NCBI RefSeq assembly: GCF_003075045.1 | Contig: NZ_QCZD01000001.1 | Span: 124,001-188,000 of the forward strand | Source: Maribacter litoralis | Lineage (GTDB): Bacteria; Bacteroidota; Bacteroidia; Flavobacteriales; Flavobacteriaceae | DNA: 64,000 bases | Reading direction: 5' to 3' | Shown: in pieces, positions 19,443-28,588 of the stretch | Numbering within the stretch: the stretch's first letter is position 1 | How the letters are laid out: each line of letters begins with the position of its first letter | Notes under the pieces: generated by a model | What the model was told of the DNA's origin: nothing | What the model saw: the letters and a program-made list of their open reading frames with translations, nothing else | The model's database searches: none | Position numbers and translations under genes: made by a program

Positions 19443-19856
19443 TTAACTAGCGAGCGTCAATTTGCGTGTTGTTTCGTCAATTATTTCAATAGTTATGTTT
19501 TGAATGTCCAATGGTAGTAGTGAGGGTATTTTTTCTGGCCATTCCATAAATATCCAAACACCTGAAGAAAGATAATCGTCAAGTCCCATATCCATTGCTT
19601 CTGTCTCATCTTTTAATCGATAGAAGTCAAAATGATACCCTAGAGGTTCACCCGTTTCATATGCGTATTCATTGACCAACCCAAATGTTGGGCTACTTAC
19701 ATTATCATTACTGCCCAATTCTTTTACCAATGATTTTATTAACGTTGTTTTTCCAGCACCCATTGGGGCGTAAAACGCTAATGTTTTGCTTTTAGAATGG
19801 GCAACTATCTGTTTTGCAATATTACCTAACTCACCTTCGCGATAAATGAATTCCAT
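19443..19856 (-). CDS. tsaE: tRNA threonylcarbamoyladenosine biosynthesis ATPase TsaE
   Basis: 137 residues, typical length. The P-loop APMGAGKTTLIKSLVKELG, the switch-like SSPTFGLVNEY and the C-terminal WIFMEWPEK are family signatures. TsaE drives the TsaBD complex that installs t6A37 on ANN-decoding tRNAs. It follows porX by eight bases on the same strand, so both are probably co-transcribed although their roles differ. Confidence 0.94.
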   Translation of the reverse strand: MEFIYREGELGNIAKQIVAHSKSKTLAFYAPMGAGKTTLIKSLVKELGSNDNVSSPTFGLVNEYAYETGEPLGYHFDFYRLKDETEAMDMGLDDYLSSGVWIFMEWPEKIPSLLPLDIQNITIEIIDETTRKLTLAS

Positions 19857-19864
19857 TTTTACAA

Positions 19865-21409
19865 CTATTTAGGTTCTAAAACTACAAAAGGTATAATCAT
19901 TTCTTCTAACGAAACACCGCCATGTTGATACGTATTTCTATAATAACTTACGTAGTGATTGTAGTTGTTTGGATAGGCAAAGAAATAATCATTTTTGGCA
20001 AATATGAAAGAACTACTCATGTTAATACTGGGTAAATTAATTTTCTTTGGGTCTTTCGCTGCTAGTACCTCGTTCTTTTCATATGTTAGGCTTCTACCTG
20101 TTTTATAGCGTAGATTTAGGCTTGTATCCCTATCACCTACAACCTTAGAAGGTGATTTTACATTTATGGTACCATGGTCGGTAGTAATAATCAATTTCAT
20201 GCCCAATGTCTGTGCCTGCTGTATGATTTCGAGCATAGGGGAGTTCTTGAACCAACTTGTGGTTAGAGATCTATAAGATTTGTCATTCGATGCCAGTTCT
20301 TTTATGACTTCCATTTCTGTTTTTGAGTGGGAAAGCATGTCTACAAAATTGTATACTATAACGGTCAAATCGTTATCTTTTTGACCCTTAAAATTCTGAC
20401 TTAAATGCTTTCCTTGCTTAAGACTACTTATTTTGTGGTATTCCCATTTTAAATCTAATCCAAGCCTTTTTAGCTGTGCATCTAAAAACTTGTCTTCAAA
20501 CAGGTTTTTTCCGCCTTCATCTGTATCGTTTTTCCACCATTCCGGATATTTTTTTTCCATATCTAGCGGTGTTAATCCAGAAAATATCGCATTTCGCGCA
20601 TACTGGGTTGCAGTAGGTAGAATGCTGTAATAGGATTCTTCTTTTTTCTTTTTGTAAAATGAGTTTACGGTATCTTCAAAAGCATACCATTGATCATAAC
20701 GTAAATTGTCAACGACGATTAACAAGGTTTTTTGATCTTTTATTTCGGGTGCGATCCATTTATTGAATAAGGTATGTGACATTACGGGTGCATCTGAATC
20801 TGTAAACCAATCTTCGTAATTTCTGTCTACGAATTTCCCAAATTGTTGATTGGCTTCGGTTTTTTGCGATTCTAAAATTTCAAACATTCCGCTATCTTCG
20901 ATTTCCTCCAATTGCAACTCCCAATAAATTAGTTTCTTGTAAAGGTCGGCCCATTCTTGATAGGTGCTTACCATAGATAGGTCCATCGCAATCTTCCTAA
21001 ACTCCTGCTGGTAATTACTGGTGGTTTTTTCAGAAACCAATCTAGAATGGTCTAAATTCTTTTTGAGCGATAGTAAAATCTGATTGGGGTTAACGGGTTT
21101 AATAAGGTAATCGGCAATTTTAGAACCAATAGCTTCTTCCATAATAAACTCCTCTTCACTTTTAGTTATCATAACCACGGGTAATGAGTTGTCTATTGTT
21201 TTAATTTCAGAAAGGGTTTCTAGACCAGAAATACCAGGCATATTCTCATCTAGAAATACAATATCAACCCTTGTTTGGGCAAGTTCTTCTAATGCTTCTT
21301 GTCCGCTTTGACAAGTGATTACAGTATAATTTTTAGATTCTAAAAAGATGATATGGGGCTTGAGTAAATCTATTTCATCATCTACCCACAATATTTTTAT
21401 TTTGTTCAT
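19865..21409 (-). CDS. porX: PorX, response regulator with PglZ/alkaline-phosphatase-like effector domain
   Basis: 514 residues. The N-terminal CheY-like receiver has the phosphorylatable Asp54 (VDIVFLDENMPG) and the conserved lysine in LIKPVNP. A helical linker and a C-terminal PglZ domain with alkaline-phosphatase-like metal-binding residues (VDNLRYDQWY, ITTDHGTINV, VVGDRDTSLNLRY) follow. PorX with the histidine kinase PorY controls the type IX secretion system in Porphyromonas and other Bacteroidota, and the PglZ domain is a phosphodiesterase in studied homologues. PorY is not in this window. Confidence 0.95.
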   Translation of the reverse strand: MNKIKILWVDDEIDLLKPHIIFLESKNYTVITCQSGQEALEELAQTRVDIVFLDENMPGISGLETLSEIKTIDNSLPVVMITKSEEEFIMEEAIGSKIADYLIKPVNPNQILLSLKKNLDHSRLVSEKTTSNYQQEFRKIAMDLSMVSTYQEWADLYKKLIYWELQLEEIEDSGMFEILESQKTEANQQFGKFVDRNYEDWFTDSDAPVMSHTLFNKWIAPEIKDQKTLLIVVDNLRYDQWYAFEDTVNSFYKKKKEESYYSILPTATQYARNAIFSGLTPLDMEKKYPEWWKNDTDEGGKNLFEDKFLDAQLKRLGLDLKWEYHKISSLKQGKHLSQNFKGQKDNDLTVIVYNFVDMLSHSKTEMEVIKELASNDKSYRSLTTSWFKNSPMLEIIQQAQTLGMKLIITTDHGTINVKSPSKVVGDRDTSLNLRYKTGRSLTYEKNEVLAAKDPKKINLPSINMSSSFIFAKNDYFFAYPNNYNHYVSYYRNTYQHGGVSLEEMIIPFVVLEPK

Positions 21410-21456
21410 TGAATTAATATTTGACGATAATCAAATTTTATGCTAATGCTTTTGTA

Positions 21457-21464
21457 TAACTTTG
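21457..21464 (+). promoter_or_regulatory. Candidate -7 box for the HD phosphohydrolase gene
   Basis: TAACTTTG matches TAnnTTTG, 32 bases before the TTG start at 21496, inside the divergent porX/HD gap. The -33 TTG is not at the expected spacing. Confidence 0.4.
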
Positions 21465-21495
21465 AAATGTTAATTTCAGAAAAGACAACGTTATC

Positions 21496-22725
21496 TTGAA
21501 GACATCAAACAAATTGAAAATCTTTAATGATCCAATTTACGGATTTATTAGAATTCCCAATGCCTTAATATTTGACCTTATTGCAGATCCTTATTTTCAA
21601 AGGTTGCGAAGAATTTCACAAATGGGATTGTCTTATTTGGTGTATCCCGGGGCGCATCATACTCGTTTTCATCATGCATTAGGTTGTATGTATTTAATGC
21701 AGAAGGCTATACAAGTGCTTCGTTTTAAAGGTGTTGAGATTTTGCAAGGTGAAGAGGATGGACTTTTATGTGCTATTCTTTTACATGATATAGGTCACGG
21801 ACCTTTTTCACATGCCATGGAACATAGTATTGTTGAAGGCGTTAGTCATGAGTTTATTTCGCTTCAATTCATGCATGAACTCAATGAACGTTTTAACGGA
21901 AGTTTAACGGAGGCTATTTCTATCTTCACTGGAAATCACGAGAAAAAGTTCTTAAATCAGTTAGTATCTAGTCAGTTAGACATGGATCGCCTAGATTATT
22001 TAAAGAGAGATAGTTTCTATACTGGCGTAGCAGAAGGGAATACCAATGCAGAACGATTAATTACAATGTTGAATGTAGTTGATGGTAATTTGGTAATCGA
22101 GGAAAAAGGTATTTATTCAGTTGAGAAATTTCTAATGGCCCGCCGTTTTATGTATTGGCAAGTGTATTTGCATAAAACAGCCGTAGTTGCCGAACGCTTA
22201 CTGATAAGTATACTAAAGAGGGCGCGGTTTTTAATAGAAAGAGGCGAAACGCTAAACTCAAGTGCTCCTTTGCATTATTTTCTTACCCATCATATCGATA
22301 TCAATAATTTTGATAGCGAAACATTGATAAAATTTGCAAAACTTGATGATATAGATATTCTTGCAGCGTTAAAAGAATGGCAGTTTTCAAATGATTTTGT
22401 ACTAGCCTCCTTATGCGGTATGATTATCAATAGAAAACTACTTCATATTAAGGTAAAAAAAGAACCTATTACAGAAAGTAAGTATTTGTCGCAATTAAAT
22501 AAGGTAAAAACACAATATAATCTTACTGATGAAGAAGCTTCATATTTTGTGTTTAAAGGCGAACTAAGAAATAAAGCCTACGATAGGCAGCATCAGACTA
22601 TCAACATTTTAAGGAAAAATGGCAAAATAACCGATGTTGCCAAATTGTCCGATCACCTAAATTTAAATGCACTTTCAAAAACGGTGACTAAATATTATAT
22701 GTGTTATCCTAAAGAAGGGGTTTAA
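21496..22725 (+). CDS. HD-superfamily phosphohydrolase
   Basis: 409 residues. The HD motif is His97-Asp98 in LLHDIGHGPFSHAMEH, with the upstream histidine in TRFHHALG and a further metal ligand in SSQLDMDRLDYLKRD. This dGTPase/SAMHD1-like family hydrolyses nucleotides; the substrate is unknown. The start is TTG: no ATG lies in frame before the conserved NKLKIFNDPIYGFI, which begins five residues in. It lies 23 bases ahead of lpxD on the same strand and likely heads that operon. Confidence 0.88.
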   Translation: MKTSNKLKIFNDPIYGFIRIPNALIFDLIADPYFQRLRRISQMGLSYLVYPGAHHTRFHHALGCMYLMQKAIQVLRFKGVEILQGEEDGLLCAILLHDIGHGPFSHAMEHSIVEGVSHEFISLQFMHELNERFNGSLTEAISIFTGNHEKKFLNQLVSSQLDMDRLDYLKRDSFYTGVAEGNTNAERLITMLNVVDGNLVIEEKGIYSVEKFLMARRFMYWQVYLHKTAVVAERLLISILKRARFLIERGETLNSSAPLHYFLTHHIDINNFDSETLIKFAKLDDIDILAALKEWQFSNDFVLASLCGMIINRKLLHIKVKKEPITESKYLSQLNKVKTQYNLTDEEASYFVFKGELRNKAYDRQHQTINILRKNGKITDVAKLSDHLNLNALSKTVTKYYMCYPKEGV

Positions 22726-22748
22726 CAATTTTTCTTACTTTTACGCTC

Positions 22749-23765
22749 ATGAAATTTACAGCAGGTCAGATTGCAGGTATCTTAGAAGGAGAAGTACATG
22801 GAAATCCAGAAATAGCCGTACATAAACTTGCTAAAATAGAGGAAGGTGAAGAAGGTTCCCTTACTTTTTTAGCCAATCCTAAGTATACTTCATTTATTTA
22901 TAAAACAAGAGCATCGGTAACTATAGTGAATAAAAGTTTTGTTCCTGAACAAGATTTAAATACCACTTTAATTAAAGTAGAAGATGCTTACAAATCGTTT
23001 TCCAAATTATTGGAATACTACAATCAGGTAAAAAATAACAAGGTAGGTATAGAGGAGCCTATTTTTAAATCTGATAATGTTACCTATGGTGCAGATGTTT
23101 ATATAGGTGCATTTGCGTATTTGGGAAATAATGTGGTTCTGGGCGATAATGTAAAGATTTATCCTAATGTCTATATAGGTGACAACGTTAAAATTGGTAA
23201 TAATGTAATCATTTTTGCGGGAGTCAAAATCTATTCGGAAACAATTATAGGTGATAATTGTGTGGTGAATAGTGGAGTGGTTTTAGGTGCTGACGGATTT
23301 GGTTTTGCGCCAAATGAAAACGGCGAATTTGTAAAGGTTCCACAGACCGGTAATGTTATTTTAGAGGATAACGTAGATATAGGTGCCGGTACTACCATTG
23401 ATAGGGCAACACTTGGCTCTACCATTTTAAGAAAGGGAGTAAAATTAGATAATCAAATACAAATAGCACATAATGTTGAAATTGGCGAACATACGGTAAT
23501 TGCTGCACAGACAGGTATTGCCGGCTCTACCAAAATTGGTAAGCATTGTATGATCGGCGGTCAGGTTGGTATTGTTGGGCATATTGTCATTGGAGACAAT
23601 GTTAAAATACAGGCACAATCTGGTATTGGTAGAAATGTGAAGGACAATGAAGTTTTACAGGGTTCTCCAGCATTAAATTATGGTGATTTCAACAAGTCAT
23701 ATGTCCATTTCAAGAATTTATCAAAAATAATAAGTAGAATCGACACCTTAGAAAAGAAAGATTGA
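22749..23765 (+). CDS. lpxD: UDP-3-O-acylglucosamine N-acyltransferase
   Basis: 338 residues. An N-terminal uridine-binding domain precedes a left-handed beta-helix of hexapeptide repeats (residues about 105-290). The catalytic His241 is in IQIAHNVEIGEH and the conserved GADGFGFAP is at 180-188. Catalyses the third step of lipid A synthesis, transferring a hydroxyacyl chain from ACP. It leads directly into lpxC/fabZ, overlapping or abutting it, in the Bacteroidota lpxD-lpxC/fabZ-lpxA order. Confidence 0.94.
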   Translation: MKFTAGQIAGILEGEVHGNPEIAVHKLAKIEEGEEGSLTFLANPKYTSFIYKTRASVTIVNKSFVPEQDLNTTLIKVEDAYKSFSKLLEYYNQVKNNKVGIEEPIFKSDNVTYGADVYIGAFAYLGNNVVLGDNVKIYPNVYIGDNVKIGNNVIIFAGVKIYSETIIGDNCVVNSGVVLGADGFGFAPNENGEFVKVPQTGNVILEDNVDIGAGTTIDRATLGSTILRKGVKLDNQIQIAHNVEIGEHTVIAAQTGIAGSTKIGKHCMIGGQVGIVGHIVIGDNVKIQAQSGIGRNVKDNEVLQGSPALNYGDFNKSYVHFKNLSKIISRIDTLEKKD

Positions 23766-23767
23766 CG

Positions 23768-25168
23768 ATGAGCACAACAACTATTAAACAAACAACGATT
23801 GGTAAAGAGGTAAGTCTTACGGGGGTAGGTTTACATACCGGTAGTGATGTAACTATTAAATTTGTACCTGCAGATAAAAATCACGGGTACGCTTTTAAAA
23901 GAGTCGATTTAGAAGGTACTCCTATAATACCGGCAGATGCCAACCTTGTAAATAATACGCAAAGAGGTACCAATTTAGAGAAAAACGGAGTTAAAATTCA
24001 GACATCAGAGCATGTTTTGGCTGCTTTGGTAGGTTTGGAAATTGACAATGTTCTTATAGAGCTCGATGCTGCCGAACCACCGATTATGGACGGTTCTTCT
24101 AAGTTTTTTGTAGAAGCTTTGGAAAAAGCGGGTATTGTTGAGCAAGATGCCTATAGAGAAGAGTATGTCGTTAAAGAGGTTATTTCTTATAGGGATGAAA
24201 AAACTGGAAGCGAAATTACCATTATACCTTCAGATACTTACCAAGTCACTACTATGGTAGATTTTGGTACTAAGGTTTTGGGTACCCAAAATGCTACCTT
24301 AGAGAATATTGCCGACTTCAAGAAAGAAATTGCTGATGCCCGTACCTTTAGTTTTTTACATGAGCTGGAAGCTTTATTGGAAAACGGACTCATTAAAGGT
24401 GGCGATTTAAATAACGCCATTGTTTATGTAGATAAGGAGATTTCTGAGGATACCATGAAGAAGCTTGAAAAAGCTTTCAATAAAAAGAAACTTTCTGTAA
24501 AAGCTAATGGTATACTTGACAACCTTACTTTGCATCAGCCAAATGAAGCTGCTCGTCATAAATTACTTGATGTTATTGGCGATTTGGCATTGGCAGGTAC
24601 TAGAATTAGAGGTAAGGTCATTGCAAATAAACCAGGACACTTTGTAAATACTCAGTTTGCCAAAAAAATCGCCCAAATTATAAAATTGGAGAAGCGTAAC
24701 AATGTACCTAAGTACGATCTTAGTTTGCCTCCGTTGATGGATATTCATCAAATAATGGATATGCTGCCACACAGACCGCCATTTTTGTTGATCGATCGTA
24801 TCTTAGAGCTTTCTGATCAACATGTTGTTGGTATGAAAAACGTTACCATGAACGAACCATTTTTTGTTGGTCACTTTCCTGGAGCACCTGTTATGCCCGG
24901 CGTATTGCAAGTAGAGGCAATGGCACAGACAGGAGGTATTTTAGTACTAAGTACAGTGCCGGATCCTGAGAATTACTTGACGCTTTTCATGAAAATCGAC
25001 AAGGTTAAATTTAAAAGACAGGTTTTACCTGGTGATACCTTAATATTCCATTGTAGTTTAATTTCTCCGATTAGAAGGGGAATCTGCCATATGCAGGCTT
25101 ATGCTTATGCTAATGATAAGTTGGTAAGTGAAGCGGAAATGATGGCCCAAATTGTAAAAAGAACATAG
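23768..25168 (+). CDS. lpxC/fabZ: Bifunctional UDP-3-O-acyl-GlcNAc deacetylase / 3-hydroxyacyl-ACP dehydratase (LpxC-FabZ fusion)
   Basis: 466 residues. The N-terminal LpxC half has zinc-binding His82 (SEHVLAALVG), His264 and Asp268 (HKLLDVIGDLAL), and His291. The C-terminal FabZ half has HRPPFLLIDRI and catalytic His369/Glu383 (VGHFPGAPVMPGVLQVEAMAQ). It couples the committed step of lipid A synthesis to fatty-acid elongation, the two users of the hydroxymyristoyl-ACP pool. I chose the ATG at 23768, two bases after the lpxD stop, over a TTG that overlaps lpxD. The fusion is usual in Bacteroidota. Confidence 0.95.
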   Translation: MSTTTIKQTTIGKEVSLTGVGLHTGSDVTIKFVPADKNHGYAFKRVDLEGTPIIPADANLVNNTQRGTNLEKNGVKIQTSEHVLAALVGLEIDNVLIELDAAEPPIMDGSSKFFVEALEKAGIVEQDAYREEYVVKEVISYRDEKTGSEITIIPSDTYQVTTMVDFGTKVLGTQNATLENIADFKKEIADARTFSFLHELEALLENGLIKGGDLNNAIVYVDKEISEDTMKKLEKAFNKKKLSVKANGILDNLTLHQPNEAARHKLLDVIGDLALAGTRIRGKVIANKPGHFVNTQFAKKIAQIIKLEKRNNVPKYDLSLPPLMDIHQIMDMLPHRPPFLLIDRILELSDQHVVGMKNVTMNEPFFVGHFPGAPVMPGVLQVEAMAQTGGILVLSTVPDPENYLTLFMKIDKVKFKRQVLPGDTLIFHCSLISPIRRGICHMQAYAYANDKLVSEAEMMAQIVKRT

Positions 25169-25169
25169 A

Positions 25170-25955
25170 ATGAATCAACCTTTAGCCTATATACATCCAG
25201 GAGCTAAAATAGCAAAGAATGTAGTTGTAGAGCCTTTTACAACTATTCATAACAACGTTACTATTGGAGATGGAACCTGGATCGGGTCTAATGTAACTAT
25301 CATGGAAGGTGCGCGTATCGGTAAAAATTGTAATATTTTTCCAGGTGCTGTAATTTCTGCTTCTCCTCAAGATTTAAAATATGAAGGGGAAGACACAACG
25401 GTAGTAATTGGTGATAATACTACTATTAGAGAATGTGCCACTATTCATAAAGGTACTTCTGATAGAATGAAAACCGTAATTGGTAAAAACTGTTTGATAA
25501 TGGCGTATTGCCATGTTGCGCATGATTGTTTGGTCGGTGATAATTGTATTTTTTCGAACAATTCTACCTTAGCAGGGCACGTAACAATTGGTGATAACGT
25601 AATTTTAGCCGGACTTGTTGCTGTGCATCAATTTGTATCGGTAGGTCAACATGCTTTTGTAACTGGAGGTTCTTTGGTAAGAAAAGATGTGCCGCCATAC
25701 GTAAAAGCGGCAAGAGAACCACTTTCATATGTGGGTATTAACTCTGTTGGTTTAAGACGAAGAGGATTTGTATCTGATAAAATCAGGGAAATACAGAACA
25801 TCTATCGTATTCTTTACCAAAAAAATTATAACAATAGCCAAGCGGTACAAATAATAGAAGCTGAAATGGAGGCTACTCCAGAAAGAGACGAGATATTGCA
25901 GTTTATTCGTGATTCGCAACGAGGAATCATGAAAGGATATTTCAGCAACAATTAA
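25170..25955 (+). CDS. lpxA: Acyl-ACP--UDP-GlcNAc O-acyltransferase
   Basis: 261 residues with the hexapeptide beta-helix and a C-terminal helical domain. Catalytic His118 is in YCHVAHDCLVG, matching E. coli His125, and the neighbouring His115 is also conserved. This is the first step of lipid A synthesis. It begins one base after lpxC/fabZ ends, completing the lpxD-lpxC/fabZ-lpxA run. Confidence 0.95.
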   Translation: MNQPLAYIHPGAKIAKNVVVEPFTTIHNNVTIGDGTWIGSNVTIMEGARIGKNCNIFPGAVISASPQDLKYEGEDTTVVIGDNTTIRECATIHKGTSDRMKTVIGKNCLIMAYCHVAHDCLVGDNCIFSNNSTLAGHVTIGDNVILAGLVAVHQFVSVGQHAFVTGGSLVRKDVPPYVKAAREPLSYVGINSVGLRRRGFVSDKIREIQNIYRILYQKNYNNSQAVQIIEAEMEATPERDEILQFIRDSQRGIMKGYFSNN

Positions 25956-25999
25956 AGAAGATTTTAAACTTAAGTTAACTACATTAATATTAAATAGTA

Positions 26000-26566
26000 A
26001 TGGCATCTACATCAGATATACGAAAAGGACTATGCATAAGATATAACAACGATATCTATAAAATAATAGAATTTTTACATGTAAAACCGGGTAAAGGACC
26101 TGCTTTTGTACGTACTAAATTAAAAAGCGTATCTACAGGTAAGGTTTTGGACAATACTTTTTCTGCAGGGCATAAAATTGAAGATGTGCGTGTAGAAACA
26201 CGTTCATACCAATATTTATATCCAGAAGGCGAAACTTATCACTTCATGAATACAGATGATTACAACCAAATAACTTTGGAAGAAAGTTCTCTTGATGCAC
26301 CGGGCCTTTTAAAAGAAGGTGAAGTGGTGAAGATTATGTTCAATACTGAAGATAGTATGCCACTTTCTGTAGATATGCCAGCAAGTGTTATTTTAGAAGT
26401 GACTTATACAGAACCTGGTGTAAAAGGAAATACAGCTACCAACGCAACTAAACCGGCTACGGTTGAAACAGGAGCAGAGGTAAATGTGCCACTTTTTATC
26501 AATGAAGGTGATAAAGTAAAAATTGACACTGCTACAGGTTCTTATATGGAACGTGTAAAGGAATAA
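26000..26566 (+). CDS. efp: Translation elongation factor P
   Basis: 188 residues, standard length, three beta-barrel domains. The modified-loop region is HVKPGKGPAFVRTKLKS with Lys32 at the tip (equivalent to E. coli Lys34). EF-P relieves ribosome stalling at consecutive prolines. It is 44 bases after lpxA and 33 bases before the lpxD-like gene, all on one strand. No EpmA/EpmB modification genes are in the window. Confidence 0.95.
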   Translation: MASTSDIRKGLCIRYNNDIYKIIEFLHVKPGKGPAFVRTKLKSVSTGKVLDNTFSAGHKIEDVRVETRSYQYLYPEGETYHFMNTDDYNQITLEESSLDAPGLLKEGEVVKIMFNTEDSMPLSVDMPASVILEVTYTEPGVKGNTATNATKPATVETGAEVNVPLFINEGDKVKIDTATGSYMERVKE

Positions 26567-26599
26567 GAGCAATTTATTAAAAGGACATAAACAGGTCAT

Positions 26600-27535
26600 T
26601 TGAAATTCCCTACTACTTTTTCACTTAAACAGATCGCTGAGATAATTTCTAGCGAATATGTTGGGCACGATGATTTTCCCGTGCTAGGCATGAATGAGAT
26701 TCATGTGGTTGAACAAGGTGATATTGTGTTTGTAGATCATCCAAAGTACTATGATAAAGCTTTGGAGTCTAAGGCAACAATAATTCTAATTAATAAACAT
26801 GTAGATTGTCCTGACGGAAAAGCCTTGTTGATTTCAGAGGATCCTTTTAGGGATTTCAACAAATTAACTGCCTTTTTTCAGCCCTTTGTGCCGAGTGAAC
26901 AAGCAATTGCAGTTACTGCTAAAATTGGTAAAGACACTATTATTCAACCAAACTCCTTCGTGGGCAATAATGTTGAAATTGGTGATAATTGCCTAATTCA
27001 CTCAAATGTAACTATTTATGATAATTGCGTAATTGGTAATAATGTTACCATACATGCAGGTAGTGTTCTCGGTGCTGATGCCTTTTATTATAAAAAGCGA
27101 CCAGAAGGTTTTGATAAATTGATTTCCGGTGGTAGAGTGGTAATAAAAGATTATGTTGACATTGGTGCTCTATGTACCATTGATAAAGGTGTATCTGGTG
27201 ATACTACGATAGGGCGCGGGACTAAATTGGACAACCAAGTTCACGTAGGTCATGATACGGTTATTGGAGAAAAATGTTTAATTGCATCACAAACGGGAAT
27301 TGCTGGTTGTGTTATAATTGAAGATGAAGTAACACTATGGGGACAAGTTGGTACCAATAGTGGAATTACCATTGGTGCAAAAGCGGTAGTTATGGGGCAA
27401 ACGGGAGTAACAAAGTCGGTAAAAGGCGGTAAGAGTTATTTTGGTACCCCAATAGAAGAATCTCGCGAAAAGTTGAAGCAATTGGCATATTTAAAACAGA
27501 TTCCAGAAATAATTAAAAAAATAGATAAGAAATAA
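26600..27535 (+). CDS. LpxD-like N-acyltransferase paralogue
   Basis: 311 residues. It has the LpxD N-terminal domain and hexapeptide helix, with the active-site histidine kept (His218 in NQVHVGHDTVIG). The LpxD signature GADGFGF is replaced by GADAFYYKKRPEGFDK and the sequence is 27 residues shorter than lpxD in this window. It is probably an acyltransferase with a different acyl donor or acceptor, for example another surface glycan sugar. The start is TTG (26600); no ATG lies upstream in frame. It follows efp and precedes sucD. Confidence 0.8.
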   Translation: MKFPTTFSLKQIAEIISSEYVGHDDFPVLGMNEIHVVEQGDIVFVDHPKYYDKALESKATIILINKHVDCPDGKALLISEDPFRDFNKLTAFFQPFVPSEQAIAVTAKIGKDTIIQPNSFVGNNVEIGDNCLIHSNVTIYDNCVIGNNVTIHAGSVLGADAFYYKKRPEGFDKLISGGRVVIKDYVDIGALCTIDKGVSGDTTIGRGTKLDNQVHVGHDTVIGEKCLIASQTGIAGCVIIEDEVTLWGQVGTNSGITIGAKAVVMGQTGVTKSVKGGKSYFGTPIEESREKLKQLAYLKQIPEIIKKIDKK

Positions 27536-27568
27536 GTGTGTAATGCTATAAAATTCATTAACAACTTA

Positions 27569-27576
27569 TATTTTTG
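27569..27576 (+). promoter_or_regulatory. Candidate -7 box for sucD
   Basis: TATTTTTG matches TAnnTTTG, 33 bases before the sucD ATG at 27610. No TTG at the usual -33 spacing is seen. Confidence 0.35.
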
Positions 27577-27609
27577 TTCATAATTAAAAAAAATAAAAAC
27601 TACAGTAGT

Positions 27610-28482
27610 ATGAGCGTATTAGTAAATAAGGATTCCAAAATAATCGTACAAGGTTTCACTGGTAGTGAAGGTACTTTCCATGCCGGACAGATGATTGAGT
27701 ACGGTACTAATATCGTTGGTGGTGTTACACCAGGTAAGGGCGGACAAGAGCATTTGGGAAAACCCGTTTTTAATACGGTTACCGAAGCTGTTGAAAAAGT
27801 AGGCGCAGATACTACTATCATATTTGTACCGCCAGCATTTGCTGCAGATGCAATTATGGAGGCTGCAGAAGCAGGAATTAAAGTTATTATTACAATTACA
27901 GAAGGTATACCTGTTGCTGATATGGTGAAGGTTGCCAACTATATTAAAAATAGAGAGTGTCGCTTGATCGGACCTAACTGTCCAGGTGTTATTACACCAG
28001 GTGAAGCTAAAGTTGGTATTATGCCAGGTTTTGTTTTTAAAGAAGGTAACGTCGGTATCGTTTCTAAATCAGGAACTTTAACTTACGAAGCTGCTGATCA
28101 AGTTGTGCGTCAAGGTTTAGGTATTACAACTGCCATTGGTATTGGTGGTGATCCAATTATTGGAACAACGACCAAAGAAGCCGTTGAATTGTTGATTAAC
28201 GACCCAGAAACGAAATGTGTGGTTATGATCGGTGAGATCGGTGGTCAACTAGAAGCTGATGCTGCACAATGGTATAAAGCTAGTGGTAGTGATAAACCTG
28301 TTGTAGGTTTTATCGCTGGTGAAACTGCTCCTGCCGGTAGAACAATGGGTCACGCTGGTGCTATTGTTGGTGGTAGCGATGATACTGCACAAGCAAAGAA
28401 GAGAATTATGAGAGAATGTGGTATTCACGTTGTTGATTCTCCAGCTGAAATAGGTAAAAAAGTAAAAGAAGTAATGGGTTAA
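27610..28482 (+). CDS. sucD: Succinyl-CoA ligase, alpha subunit
   Basis: 290 residues from the ATG at 27610; an in-frame ATG at 27574 would add a lysine/asparagine-rich tail not seen in the family. The CoA-binding Rossmann region [30 protein letters not shown], and the phosphohistidine loop [11 protein letters not shown] are visible. It forms succinate and ATP or GTP from succinyl-CoA in the TCA cycle. The beta subunit gene sucC is not adjacent. A terminator follows 20 bases downstream. Confidence 0.95.
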   Translation: MSVLVNKDSKIIVQGFTGSEGTFHAGQMIEYGTNIVGGVTPGKGGQEHLGKPVFNTVTEAVEKVGADTTIIFVPPAFAADAIMEAAEAGIKVIITITEGIPVADMVKVANYIKNRECRLIGPNCPGVITPGEAKVGIMPGFVFKEGNVGIVSKSGTLTYEAADQVVRQGLGITTAIGIGGDPIIGTTTKEAVELLINDPETKCVVMIGEIGGQLEADAAQWYKASGSDKPVVGFIAGETAPAGRTMGHAGAIVGGSDDTAQAKKRIMRECGIHVVDSPAEIGKKVKEVMG

Positions 28483-28501
28483 GAACTCATGTTTTTCATA
28501 T

Positions 28502-28530
28502 AAAATCCCGTTTATAGCGGGATTTTTTTT
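28502..28530 (+). terminator. Rho-independent terminator after sucD
   Basis: A perfect stem AAAATCCCG/CGGGATTTT with a seven-base loop and a T-run lies 20 bases after the sucD stop. Confidence 0.9.
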
Positions 28531-28552
28531 AGCCTATAAATGAAACAAAAGG

Positions 28553-28560
28553 TATATTTG
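28553..28560 (+). promoter_or_regulatory. Candidate -7 box for fabG
   Basis: TATATTTG matches TAnnTTTG, 28 bases before fabG and just after the sucD terminator, a sensible promoter position. No clear -33 TTG. Confidence 0.45.
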
Positions 28561-28588
28561 ATAAACATCGGTTTTAAAAAACGGACTT

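Noticed and set aside
23762-23770. TTG start of lpxC/fabZ overlapping lpxD
   Set aside because: An ATG six bases later gives the expected N-terminus (MSTTTIKQTTIG) and is the stronger start.
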